Shown: positions 1 through 6,826 of the stretch, in pieces
Layout: each line of letters opens with the position of its first letter
Numbering within the stretch: the stretch's first letter is position 1
The notes under the pieces: generated by a model
What the model was told of the DNA's origin: nothing
Databases searched by the model: none
The model's input: only the letters and a program-made list of their open reading frames with translations
Translations under genes and position numbers: made by a program
DNA from: Flammeovirgaceae bacterium UBA1842
GTDB taxonomy: Bacteria > Bacteroidota > Bacteroidia > Cytophagales > Cyclobacteriaceae
Direction: 5' to 3'
DNA length: 8,781 bases
NCBI GenBank assembly: GCA_002338655.1
Contig: DDIU01000028.1
Location: 1-8,781 of the forward strand

Positions 1-75
1 CACCCTTCTGAAAAGCGCAGGTATGATGGTTTCGATGTGCGGGTTGAAATAGAATTTGGGAGGGAGGTACTTCAT
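1..75 (-). CDS. YheT-like alpha/beta hydrolase, N-terminal fragment (runs off the left edge)
   Basis: Read on the minus strand from the ATG at 75-73, the frame is open to the window edge and gives 25 residues beginning MKYLPPKFYFNPHIETII and continuing PALFRRV. The core NPHIETIIPALFRR matches the N-terminal signature of YheT-type alpha/beta hydrolases (in E. coli YheT roughly NCHLQTMLPRLFRR), which in this family lies just before the hydrolase fold. In Bacteroidota such proteins start a few residues before this motif, which fits the chosen ATG. The catalytic Ser-Asp-His residues would lie outside the window, so activity cannot be checked. The gene is divergent from the TonB-dependent receptor, with 155 bases between the two starts. 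The family is thought to include esterases of poorly known substrate. The family call rests on one short motif. Confidence 0.72.
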   Translation of the reverse strand, partial: MKYLPPKFYFNPHIETIIPALFRRV

Positions 76-93
76 TCAATGATATATCTAGAA

Positions 94-123
94 TATTTAA
101 TATTAAGAATTCAATATTAAATA
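94..123. repeat. AT-rich inverted repeat between divergent genes
   Basis: TATTTAATATT at 94-104 is the exact reverse complement of AATATTAAATA at 113-123, separated by 8 bases (AAGAATTC). It lies in the gap between the hydrolase fragment and the TonB-dependent receptor, 19 bases from the hydrolase start. It could be an operator for a dimeric regulator or simply low-complexity AT-rich promoter DNA; the lack of GC pairs makes a terminator unlikely. Confidence 0.5.
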
Positions 124-168
124 ATTATTATTTTGAAACATTATAATAATTAATACGTCTAAGAAAAA

Positions 169-193
169 GTGAATTTATCTGGTCAATATTCAC
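169..193. repeat. Short inverted repeat upstream of the TonB-dependent receptor
   Basis: GTGAAT at 169-174 and ATTCAC at 188-193 are perfect reverse complements with a 13-base spacer, 37 bases before the receptor start. The position is where an operator or the 5' untranslated region would be. With 6-base arms chance occurrence is quite possible. No clean TAnnTTTG element is visible in this gap; the closest is TTATTTTG at 128-135, which has one mismatch and no good -33 partner. Confidence 0.25.
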
Positions 194-230
194 GAGAGTT
201 AAAATTTAAAATATCAACAACACAATTAAA

Positions 231-2591
231 ATGAAAAACATGTTATTAGCAGCCATTAGTGCTGCTTTTTTGTTGCACACTTCAGCAGTGTTTGGTCAGC
301 AGAAATTTACCGTGAATGGCTATGTCAAGGATGTAGAAAACGGTGAGGAACTTATCGGAGCCACTGTTTTGGTTAAAGAAACCGGCTCTGGAACAATCAC
401 CAATGTTTACGGTTTCTATGCTGTCAGTCTTCCACCAGGAAATTATACCATAGCCTATTCTTATATAGGTTATTCTACAGTTGAACACAATATCACCTTG
501 AATGAAAATCAGGAATTCAATGTGGAATTGCCGGTCGAGGCTATACAGATGGATGAAATTGTGATTACCGATGAACCGATCGATGCGAATGTCACGGACA
601 TCAAAATGAGTAAGAACGAACTGGACATTAAGCAAGTTAAAAAACTGCCAGCCTTATTTGGTGAACCGGATATTATCAAAACAATTCAGATGCTTCCAGG
701 GGTGATCAGTGCAGGTGAAGGAACTTCTAGTTTTTTTGTGCGGGGAGGAAGTGCCGATCAAAACTTGATTTTGATAGATGAAGCACCCATTTATGATCCC
801 TCACATTTATTCGGATTGTTTTCGGTGTTTAATGCCGATGTGATCAAGGACTCTGAATTGTATAAGGGTGGCATTCCTTCAAAATATGGTGGAAGACTTT
901 CCTCAATATTGGAGGTACGCACCAAAGATGGTAACAACAAAAAGTTAGGGGGAGCGGCAGACCTTGGTTTGCTTGCTAGTAGGGTAATGGTGGAAGGGCC
1001 TATAAGAAAGGACAAAAGCTCTTTTATTTTATCAGGGCGGAGATCGTATGTTGATTTGTTTTTGAAAGCCAAAGGTGAAAAAAGTTCCGTTTATTTTTAT
1101 GATGTTAACGCCAAAGTCAATTGGAAGCACAACAATAGCGACCGTTTCTTTGTGGCCTTTTATTTAGGACGTGATGCCTTTAATTTTGATAATGTCTTCG
1201 GTTTTGACTGGGGAAACACAACGGGCACATTTAGGTGGAACCACCTTTTTAATGACAGACTTTTTTCCAACACATCACTTATAGCGAGTAATTTTGATTA
1301 CAAATTAGGCCTTGACGATGCTGCGCAGGGTTTTGAATGGACATCTAATTTACAGGAACTTTCCCTGAAGGAGGATTTGAATTATTTCCTTAACAATAAC
1401 AATGAAATTGAATTTGGATATCACCTTACTTGGAGAAGGTTTTCACCAGGTAAACTGAGGCCAACCTCTGAAGAATCCCTATTTGCCGAACGGGCACTTG
1501 ATCATATGTATGCCTTGGACCATGCTTTATATGTTGGAAATAAACAAAAACTTTCAAACAGGCTTACGGTACGATATGGGTTAAGGGTCTCTATCTTTCA
1601 AAATATAGGTGATCAAGACGTTTATATTTATGCTGATCCGAAGGATAACATAGATCCTGAAAGAATAGATACGGTATCGTATAAATCTTTTGAAAACATT
1701 AAAACGTACATAAATTTTGAACCAAGAATTTCCGCAAGATATTTACTCAACCAAAACAGTTCGCTAAAAGTATCCTACAACAGGATGGCGCAAAACACCC
1801 ATTTAATTTCCAGTGGCACGGTGCCCATTCCTTTCAATACTTGGAGCCCTAGTAGCCCTTACTTAGAGCCTCAACTGGCTGATCAATTGGCAATAGGATA
1901 CTTTAGAAACATCAGGGATAACACCATTGAAATATCAACGGAGGTCTATTACAAGGACATTAAGAACGTTACTGACTTTGCTGACAACGCCCAATTGTTT
2001 TTTAATGATGATCTTGCCACAGAGTATAGACAAGGCAGTTCAAACTCTTACGGATTGGAGTTGATGGCCCAGAAAAAGGATGGTGACTTAACTGGCTTTG
2101 TATCATACACATTGTCGAAAACTGAGCGCAGCGTACCAGGGGTAAATAAAGACGAATCTTTTTTGGCTAACTATGATAGAAGAAATGTTTTGAATGTGGT
2201 AGCCACTTACGATTTAAACGATAAGTGGTCATTTGGAGCAAATTTTACCTACTCTACGGGTAGGCCTATTACATTGCCATCTGGGAAATACGAATACGAT
2301 GGTTATCAGGTAGACTATATTACGGAACGCAATGGATACAAATTGCCCGATTTTCACCGAATGGATCTTTCCGCAACTCTTGTCCCAAGAAAGAATAAAG
2401 GAAGGAATTGGCAAAGTAGTTGGGTGTTTTCAATATATAATGTCTATGACAGAAGAAACACGTTCACCATTTACACCAGGGTAAAACAAGATAAGGACGG
2501 GAATATTATTGGTGATGGAAATGAAAAAGAAGCCCGGCAGATATCATTATTTCCGATACTTCCATCTATTACTTACAACATAAGATTTTAA
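231..2591 (+). CDS. TonB-dependent outer-membrane receptor with carboxypeptidase-regulatory-like N-terminal domain
   Basis: A complete 786-residue receptor that would import a ligand across the outer membrane using TonB-ExbBD energy. Residues 1-22 form a signal peptide (MKN, hydrophobic core, then AVFG before QQKF). Residues about 26-101 are a carboxypeptidase-regulatory-like beta-sandwich, with the usual GYV-D-GE-L-GA-V and GFY-(V/L)-PPG-Y patterns. DEIVIT at 108-113 may serve as the TonB box. The plug lies at about 125-235, with PDIIKTIQMLPGV (146-158), FFVRGGSADQNLILIDE (168-184) and YGGRLSSILEVR (219-230). The rest is a beta-barrel ending in a terminal Phe (YNIRF), the usual Bam recognition signal. 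No Shine-Dalgarno sequence precedes the ATG, which is normal in Bacteroidota. The stop is 2 bases before the DUF4249 gene, so the two are surely co-transcribed. The protein is shorter than typical SusC proteins and has no SusD partner. The ligand cannot be told from sequence. Confidence 0.95.
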   Translation: MKNMLLAAISAAFLLHTSAVFGQQKFTVNGYVKDVENGEELIGATVLVKETGSGTITNVYGFYAVSLPPGNYTIAYSYIGYSTVEHNITLNENQEFNVELPVEAIQMDEIVITDEPIDANVTDIKMSKNELDIKQVKKLPALFGEPDIIKTIQMLPGVISAGEGTSSFFVRGGSADQNLILIDEAPIYDPSHLFGLFSVFNADVIKDSELYKGGIPSKYGGRLSSILEVRTKDGNNKKLGGAADLGLLASRVMVEGPIRKDKSSFILSGRRSYVDLFLKAKGEKSSVYFYDVNAKVNWKHNNSDRFFVAFYLGRDAFNFDNVFGFDWGNTTGTFRWNHLFNDRLFSNTSLIASNFDYKLGLDDAAQGFEWTSNLQELSLKEDLNYFLNNNNEIEFGYHLTWRRFSPGKLRPTSEESLFAERALDHMYALDHALYVGNKQKLSNRLTVRYGLRVSIFQNIGDQDVYIYADPKDNIDPERIDTVSYKSFENIKTYINFEPRISARYLLNQNSSLKVSYNRMAQNTHLISSGTVPIPFNTWSPSSPYLEPQLADQLAIGYFRNIRDNTIEISTEVYYKDIKNVTDFADNAQLFFNDDLATEYRQGSSNSYGLELMAQKKDGDLTGFVSYTLSKTERSVPGVNKDESFLANYDRRNVLNVVATYDLNDKWSFGANFTYSTGRPITLPSGKYEYDGYQVDYITERNGYKLPDFHRMDLSATLVPRKNKGRNWQSSWVFSIYNVYDRRNTFTIYTRVKQDKDGNIIGDGNEKEARQISLFPILPSITYNIRF

Positions 2592-2593
2592 CA

Positions 2594-3430
2594 ATGAAAA
2601 AATATATATTATTACTTATAGGCATGATCACACTAGGTGCGTGTGAAGAGACTGTACAGCTTGATTTGAAAAATTCAGAGCCCATTGTGGTGGTTGAAGG
2701 ACTGGTAACCAATGAGCTTAAAAATCACTATATAAAAGTTTCTAAATCCGTCAACTTTTATGATTCCAACAACTCCACCAAAATAACTAATGCAATGGTG
2801 ACTGTTACGGATGGTGAGGATGCATTCAACTACGTTCATAACCCAAATAATAAGGATGATGAACAAGGTACTTATTATTCCGCCATACCGTATGCTGGGC
2901 AAGTGGGTAAAACCTATACCTTAAATGTGGTGGCAGAGGGCAAAACCTATACCGCTGTTGACATTCTTCATCCGGTTGCAAATATTGATTCGCTAACAGT
3001 TAGGTTCGATCCAGATGAGTTTGAGAATCCTGAAGAAGGGATGGAAGATTACTATTATGAGGTGCTATTTTATGCCCATGAACCACAGGAAACTAAAGAT
3101 TTTTATCTCTTTAAATTTTACAGGAATGACACTTTAATTTATGATACTGAAACCGATATTTATTTTTCGGATGACGACTTATTGGGCGAGGAAATAAATG
3201 GGTTACCTACTGCAAGTTTTTACAAAATAGGTGATATGGCCAAAGTAGAAATGTACAGTATATCGAATGCAGGATTTATTTATTACAATGACTTAGTCAA
3301 TTTATTGAATAATGATGGTGGAATGTTTGGCTCGCCACCTGTTAATCCCAGAACGAATATTACCGGAGGTGCGCTAGGCTTTTTTCAAGCGAGTTCAATA
3401 GTAATGGACTCGATATTGGTTAAAGAATAA
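2594..3430 (+). CDS. DUF4249-family lipoprotein, partner of the TonB-dependent receptor
   Basis: A 278-residue lipoprotein. The lipobox LGAC places the acylated Cys at 17, and it is followed directly by EE, an acidic pair of the kind associated with surface export of Bacteroidota lipoproteins. DUF4249 features are the start (VQLDLKNSEPIVVVEG, 21-36), a Greek-key-like half with ITNAMVTVTDGED (64-76), the segment GKTYTLNVVAEGKTYTA (105-121) with HPVANIDSL after it, and the closing NPRTNITGGALGFFQASS (251-268). A Tyr/Asp/Glu-rich stretch lies at about 138-200. DUF4249 genes usually sit just downstream of a TonB-dependent receptor, as here. By analogy with SusD they may capture or lid the ligand at the cell surface, but this is inference; the family has no established biochemical role that I know. 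Translation is probably coupled to the receptor, given the 2-base gap. Confidence 0.9.
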   Translation: MKKYILLLIGMITLGACEETVQLDLKNSEPIVVVEGLVTNELKNHYIKVSKSVNFYDSNNSTKITNAMVTVTDGEDAFNYVHNPNNKDDEQGTYYSAIPYAGQVGKTYTLNVVAEGKTYTAVDILHPVANIDSLTVRFDPDEFENPEEGMEDYYYEVLFYAHEPQETKDFYLFKFYRNDTLIYDTETDIYFSDDDLLGEEINGLPTASFYKIGDMAKVEMYSISNAGFIYYNDLVNLLNNDGGMFGSPPVNPRTNITGGALGFFQASSIVMDSILVKE

Positions 3431-3445
3431 GTTGATACCATGCAT

Positions 3446-3478
3446 AAGGCACTCTTTTATTGGAGTGCCTTTGTAATG
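3446..3478 (+). terminator. Hairpin terminator after the receptor/DUF4249 operon
   Basis: AAGGCACTC (3446-3454) pairs perfectly with GAGTGCCTT (3463-3471) around an 8-base loop, starting 15 bases after the DUF4249 stop. The following tract is only moderately T-rich (TTGTAATG), so termination may be incomplete. Its position and GC-rich stem make it the natural end of the operon. Confidence 0.7.
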
Positions 3479-3491
3479 TTCTACAGTATGC

Positions 3492-3522
3492 TTTAGCTAT
3501 CTGATTTTTTTGGTTAAATTTC
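3492..3522 (+). promoter_or_regulatory. Candidate promoter of the M49 peptidase gene
   Basis: TTTA at 3492-3495 and TAAATTTC at 3515-3522 are separated by 19 bases. Each differs by one base from the Bacteroidota consensus TTTG / TAnnTTTG, and the spacing is right. A start site near 3529 would leave an untranslated leader of about 21 bases before the ATG at 3550. Two near matches in AT-rich DNA are weak evidence. Confidence 0.3.
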
Positions 3523-3549
3523 CACCCACATTAACCAAATTCAAACATT

Positions 3550-5196
3550 ATGTTCTCAAATATTATAAAACTGTCAGCCATTGGCAGTTTTACCTTGCTG
3601 ATGGCTTGCCAGCAGACAAAAAAAGCGGAAGTTGCTGAAACAGTAACTAGCAGGTATACCGAGCTAAATGAAAAATATACTCCGGTTAAACTTACAACAG
3701 ACTTAACTGTACTCTCAGAAAAGCAAAGGGAGATTATCCCCATACTCATTGAGGTTGCACAAATTATGGATGACATTTTCTGGTATGAGGCCTATGGAAA
3801 TCGTGATTCGCTATTGGCTTCCATTACCGATGAAGAAGCAAAAAGATTTACTGTCATAAATTATGGCCCTTGGGATCGTTTGGATGGTAATGCTCCATTT
3901 ATTGATGGGGTTGGCGAGAAACCAACAGGGGCAAATTATTATCCTAAAGACATGACAAAAAGTGAATTTGAATCGGCTGATTTGGCTGATAAAAAGTCAC
4001 TTTATACTTTCTTAAGAAGAGACAAGGAAGGGAAATTGATGACCATACCTTATCATGAGATGTTTGCCGAACAACTAGCTAAGGCGTCTGATCTATTAAA
4101 AAAGGCCGCTGAAATTGCTGAAAATCCTGAGCTGAAGAACTATTTACAATTACGGGCTGAAGCCTTATTGACTGACGATTATTATGCGAGTGACATAGCT
4201 TGGATGGACATGAAAACCAATCAGATCGATATGATCGTAGGGCCAATTGAAACCTATGAAGACCAGACATTTGGGTATAAAGCTTCGCATGAAGCCTACA
4301 TATTGATAAAAGACATGGAATGGAGCAAACGCCTTTCAAAATATGCTGAGTTGCTCCCTGAACTTCAAAAAGGATTGCCAGTTGATGCAAAATACAAAGC
4401 AGAAACCCCCGGTACAGACTCTCAGTTAGCTGCTTTTGATGTTATATACTATGCAGGTGACTGCAATGCCGGAAGCAAGACAATTGCTGTCAACCTCCCT
4501 AATGATGAGCTTGTACAATTGGAAAAAGGCACCAGAAGATCTCAGCTTAAAAATGCAATGAAGGCCAAATTCGATAAAATATTATTGCCAATTGCAGACA
4601 TGCTTATTGACGAAAGTCAGCGAAAGCACATCACCTTCGATGCTTTCTTTGCCAATACCATGTTCCATGAGGTAGCACATGGACTGGGCATCAAAAACAC
4701 CATCAATGGAAAAGGTACCGTAAGGGAAGCACTCAAGGAAAATGCATCTGCCCTGGAGGAAGGCAAAGCCGATATTCTTGGATTATATATGATCACCAAG
4801 CTTCATGAATCAGGGGAGATTAAAGGTGATATGATGGACTACTACACCACATTTATGGCGAGTATATTTAGATCAGTAAGGTTTGGTGCTTCAAGTGCTC
4901 ATGGTAAAGCCAATATGATCAGGTTTACTTTTTTCAAAGAAATGGGCGCATTCACACAAGATCCACAAACAGGTTTTTATAAAATTGATTATGACAAAAT
5001 GCAATTAGCAATGAACGCTTTGTCAGAAAAGATATTGAAACTACAAGGGGATGGAGACTATGATGGTGTTACAAAATTGGTAAACGAAAAGGCTGTGATA
5101 TCACCCGATCTTCAGAAAGATCTTGATCGTCTGTCAACGGCTGGAATACCTGTAGATGTGGTATTTGAGCAAGGGGTAGAAGCGTTGGGACTATAA
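3550..5196 (+). CDS. Dipeptidyl-peptidase III-like (M49) zinc metallopeptidase lipoprotein
   Basis: A complete 548-residue protein. The signal peptide ends in the lipobox LMAC with Cys at 20, followed by QQTKK, so it should be a membrane-anchored envelope lipoprotein. Family features are NYGPWDRLDG (104-113) with GVGEKPTGANYYP after it, GDCNAGSKTIAVNLPND (303-319), the zinc motif HEVAH (373-377) and EEGKAD (403-408). By analogy with DPP III, His373 and His377 would bind zinc together with Glu404, and Glu374 would be the catalytic base. Classical DPP III has a hexapeptide HEXXGH; this protein has a plain HEXXH and only 27 residues between His377 and Glu404, against about 53 in the human enzyme. 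It is also shorter than eukaryotic DPP III (about 740). The expected activity is release of dipeptides from short peptides, but the substrate is unproven. It is a single-gene unit between two terminators. No obvious Shine-Dalgarno sequence precedes the ATG; the lipoprotein signal supports this start. Confidence 0.85.
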   Translation: MFSNIIKLSAIGSFTLLMACQQTKKAEVAETVTSRYTELNEKYTPVKLTTDLTVLSEKQREIIPILIEVAQIMDDIFWYEAYGNRDSLLASITDEEAKRFTVINYGPWDRLDGNAPFIDGVGEKPTGANYYPKDMTKSEFESADLADKKSLYTFLRRDKEGKLMTIPYHEMFAEQLAKASDLLKKAAEIAENPELKNYLQLRAEALLTDDYYASDIAWMDMKTNQIDMIVGPIETYEDQTFGYKASHEAYILIKDMEWSKRLSKYAELLPELQKGLPVDAKYKAETPGTDSQLAAFDVIYYAGDCNAGSKTIAVNLPNDELVQLEKGTRRSQLKNAMKAKFDKILLPIADMLIDESQRKHITFDAFFANTMFHEVAHGLGIKNTINGKGTVREALKENASALEEGKADILGLYMITKLHESGEIKGDMMDYYTTFMASIFRSVRFGASSAHGKANMIRFTFFKEMGAFTQDPQTGFYKIDYDKMQLAMNALSEKILKLQGDGDYDGVTKLVNEKAVISPDLQKDLDRLSTAGIPVDVVFEQGVEALGL

Positions 5197-5204
5197 ACTG
5201 AAGG

Positions 5205-5227
5205 TATTCCAAATCAAGTTTGGAATG
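5205..5227 (+). repeat. Perfect hairpin in the 3' region of the M49 gene
   Basis: ATTCCAAA (5206-5213) pairs with TTTGGAAT (5219-5226) around the 5-base loop TCAAG, with a possible extra T-G pair outside. It starts 9 bases after the stop and has no T-tract, so it is not a terminator by itself. It sits 9 bases before the strong terminator and may protect the transcript end. Confidence 0.5.
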
Positions 5228-5236
5228 ACTGCCACT

Positions 5237-5276
5237 AACAAAAAAGCCGACCTAATATTAGGTTGGCTTTTTTGTT
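5237..5276. terminator. Strong bidirectional terminator between convergent genes
   Basis: A nearly perfect dyad centred at 5256/5257: the left arm AACAAAAAAGCCGACCTA pairs with TAGGTTGGCTTTTTTGTT, with one G-T wobble and a 4-base ATAT loop. An A-run precedes the GC-rich stem and a T-run follows it, so it has a U-tract in both directions. It ends the plus-strand M49 gene and, 53 bases past its stop, the minus-strand 42-residue gene. Confidence 0.9.
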
Positions 5277-5328
5277 CTGATTGATTTAATAATTCTTTTA
5301 AGGGAGAAGATTATAATACCCTAAAATG

Positions 5329-5457
5329 CTATTCGTCTTTAGGCTCTTCTTTTTTTGTCTTAAGGATGTCGAGATATCCTACTGCTGATGCGAAGCCAAT
5401 TAAACAGGCCACAATCGTTATAAAATAGCTGGCACCATCTCCAATATATTGTTCCAT
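5329..5457 (-). CDS. Small single-pass membrane protein, 42 residues
   Basis: The minus-strand ATG at 5457-5455 opens a 42-codon frame ending in TAG at 5331-5329. It starts MEQYIGDGASYF, has a hydrophobic helix at about 10-30 (ITIVACLIGFASAVGYL), and ends in a charged tail, KTKKEEPKDE. The basic residues just after the helix suggest the C-terminus is in the cytoplasm. It is a likely real gene because it has a clean membrane-protein composition, a promoter match upstream (-33 TTTA and a perfect TAnnTTTG at 20-base spacing), and the bidirectional terminator downstream. It follows the TPR gene on the same strand after 96 bases. Small proteins of this shape often are accessory subunits of larger membrane complexes or transporters, but I recognise no family and assign no function. 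Confidence 0.65.
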   Translation of the reverse strand: MEQYIGDGASYFITIVACLIGFASAVGYLDILKTKKEEPKDE

Positions 5458-5492
5458 AGTTAGTAGTTTTTCGAGTTGTTACTATCAGGTGT

Positions 5493-5524
5493 CAAATCTA
5501 ATAGATTAAATTTTGAAAAGTAAA
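5493..5524 (-). promoter_or_regulatory. Candidate promoter of the 42-residue membrane protein gene
   Basis: On the minus strand TTTA (5524-5521) is followed after 20 bases by TAGATTTG (5500-5493), a perfect TAnnTTTG -7 box with a -33 box one base from TTTG. A start near 5486 gives a leader of about 28 bases before the ATG at 5457. This suggests the small gene can be transcribed apart from the TPR gene. Confidence 0.5.
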
Positions 5525-5553
5525 TATTCTTATGATTTATCCATTATCAATTA

Positions 5554-6714
5554 TCAAGCTGATGTTTTTTTAGAATCCTTTCGAACTTTAAAAACGATAA
5601 ACCCACCTGCCAGTAATATGATACTGCCCATTAAACCAAGTAATATTACTATTCGGCTTTTTTCCAATTGCAAGGTTTTAATTTGCTGATCTTGCCTCAA
5701 TTGCTGTAGTTCTTTTTCCTTTTCCTGAAGTTCAACGGCCACTTCCATTTGAGCCATCATCCTGCTACTTTTCTCATTGAACACAAAATCTTTGGCTTCA
5801 TCGTATAATTTACGAAAGTCATAAGCTTGTTTATACTCACCCCTGTCATAATGTAGCCTTGAAATATTTTTATAGATTACTTGTAGCAACGGATGGGCAC
5901 TGATTTTCTTCGCTATACTAAGTGCTTCATTAAGGTACTCTGATGAGGTATTATAGTTTTTGAGCTCCAGATAGGTTGAGCCAAGATTTGATAAAGCAAA
6001 TGCCTGTCCTAAAAGGTCCCCACGTTGTTTTTCAGCAACAAGTGATCGTTCATAATAGAGCAATGCATTGCTATAATCCTGACGGTAAAAATAGACGTTA
6101 CCAATATTGTTGAGTGGATTTGTAGAATTGTCAACTGAATTACCACTTACCGAAAGTGTCATGGCTTCAGAATAATAGTCCAGCGCAAGGTCTTCCCGAC
6201 CCATTTCCATATAGGCATTTCCAATATTATTAATGGCATCAATAAGCTTACTTTTGTCATTGATCTCTTTAAACAGGTCATAGGATTCAATAAAATAGAT
6301 CAGTGCTTTGTCATACACCTTCTTCAAAGAATAGACACTTCCGATGTTGTTTAACGTAGAGGCACGCGCTTTTTTATCGTTAATTAATGTGCTAATCCTT
6401 AATGACTCAATATAGTATTCCAAAGCTTCTTCATAGACCCCTTGGTTTTTGTAAATGACACCAATATTATTTAATGCTGCTGCCCGACCATTGGCATATT
6501 GAATATCATTAGCCTGTTCAAGGGCCAATATAGAGTACTCAAGTGCTTTGGAGGGATTTAGCCTATTGTAAACAATATATAGGTTATTTAAAATATCGAC
6601 TCGATCTTTACCTTCGGCATTAGGCAAAGCATTTTCCAGACTGTCTAAGTCATAAAATGAGTGGGCATTAAAAGCAAAAAGACAAAAGAGGAACAGGAAA
6701 ATACCTTTTTTCAT
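5554..6714 (-). CDS. Exported TPR protein with coiled coil and C-terminal membrane anchor (sensor-like, no output domain)
   Basis: A 386-residue protein from the ATG at 6714. Its start MKKGIFLFLFCLFAFNAHS is a signal peptide (about 1-19). Seven TPR-like units follow at about 41, 80, 120, 160, 200, 240 and 280, several sharing LNNIG, with a spacing of almost exactly 40 residues. Residues about 320-352 form a Glu/Gln/Lys-rich coiled coil, 354-376 a transmembrane helix, and the protein ends with a 10-residue basic tail (KVRKDSKKTS then A). The TPR array should lie in the periplasm. This is the sensor layout of Bacteroidota TPR histidine kinases or DNA-binding regulators, but the stop comes right after the helix and no kinase or HTH coding follows. 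It may act as a scaffold or signal through a partner. The frame is open for another 267 bases upstream to 6981, but that part is antisense to the phosphatase gene and lacks protein-like character. A second ATG at 6723 (MNFMKKG) is possible. Confidence 0.85.
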   Translation of the reverse strand: MKKGIFLFLFCLFAFNAHSFYDLDSLENALPNAEGKDRVDILNNLYIVYNRLNPSKALEYSILALEQANDIQYANGRAAALNNIGVIYKNQGVYEEALEYYIESLRISTLINDKKARASTLNNIGSVYSLKKVYDKALIYFIESYDLFKEINDKSKLIDAINNIGNAYMEMGREDLALDYYSEAMTLSVSGNSVDNSTNPLNNIGNVYFYRQDYSNALLYYERSLVAEKQRGDLLGQAFALSNLGSTYLELKNYNTSSEYLNEALSIAKKISAHPLLQVIYKNISRLHYDRGEYKQAYDFRKLYDEAKDFVFNEKSSRMMAQMEVAVELQEKEKELQQLRQDQQIKTLQLEKSRIVILLGLMGSIILLAGGFIVFKVRKDSKKTSA

Positions 6715-6735
6715 AAAATTCATAACTATTGTTAC

Positions 6736-6743
6736 CAAAGTTA
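6736..6743 (-). promoter_or_regulatory. Candidate -7 box of the TPR gene
   Basis: The minus strand reads TAACTTTG here, a perfect TAnnTTTG match 21 bases before the ATG at 6714. No TTTG is found at the expected -33 position. A start site near 6729 would leave about 15 leader bases, which favours the ATG at 6714 over 6723. Confidence 0.4.
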
Positions 6744-6762
6744 ACATTAAAATTGGAACATC

Positions 6763-6800
6763 TATGACGAAAATAGTCATAACATTGTTACATTCAATGT
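6763..6800. repeat. Two abutting short dyads in the TPR/phosphatase divergent region
   Basis: TATGAC (6763-6768) with GTCATA (6776-6781), and ACATTG (6782-6787) with CAATGT (6795-6800). Both have 6-base arms and a 7-base spacer, and the second begins right where the first ends. A weaker one, TGTTA (6730-6734) with TAACA (6742-6746), has the same spacer. They lie between the divergent starts and could be operators; the half-sites differ in sequence, which argues for caution. Confidence 0.3.
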
Positions 6801-6826
6801 GCATTAAAAAATCCATTAACCCTACT

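Noticed and set aside
1..120. Plus-strand open frame of 39 codons ending at 120, as the tail of an upstream gene
   Set aside because: The same bases on the minus strand give a recognisable YheT-like start. The plus-strand frame runs into AT-rich DNA with an unlikely Ile/Leu/Tyr tail.
174..182. Nonamer TTTATCTGG shared with 7577-7585 ahead of the reductase
   Set aside because: The distances to the two start codons differ by 20 bases and no -33 element is correctly placed in either case; chance sharing is likely in AT-rich gaps.
5284..5328. Second hairpin (TTTTAAGGG with CCCTAAAA, about 5297-5326) as a terminator of the 42-residue gene
   Set aside because: The stem has a bulge and a 14-base AT loop, and the strong two-way terminator at 5237-5276 already fits this role.
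6764..6826. Longer start for the histidine phosphatase at 6764 or 6797
   Set aside because: The extra residues are not signal-like and would place charged residues before the export signal; the sequence also lies over the candidate operator dyads.
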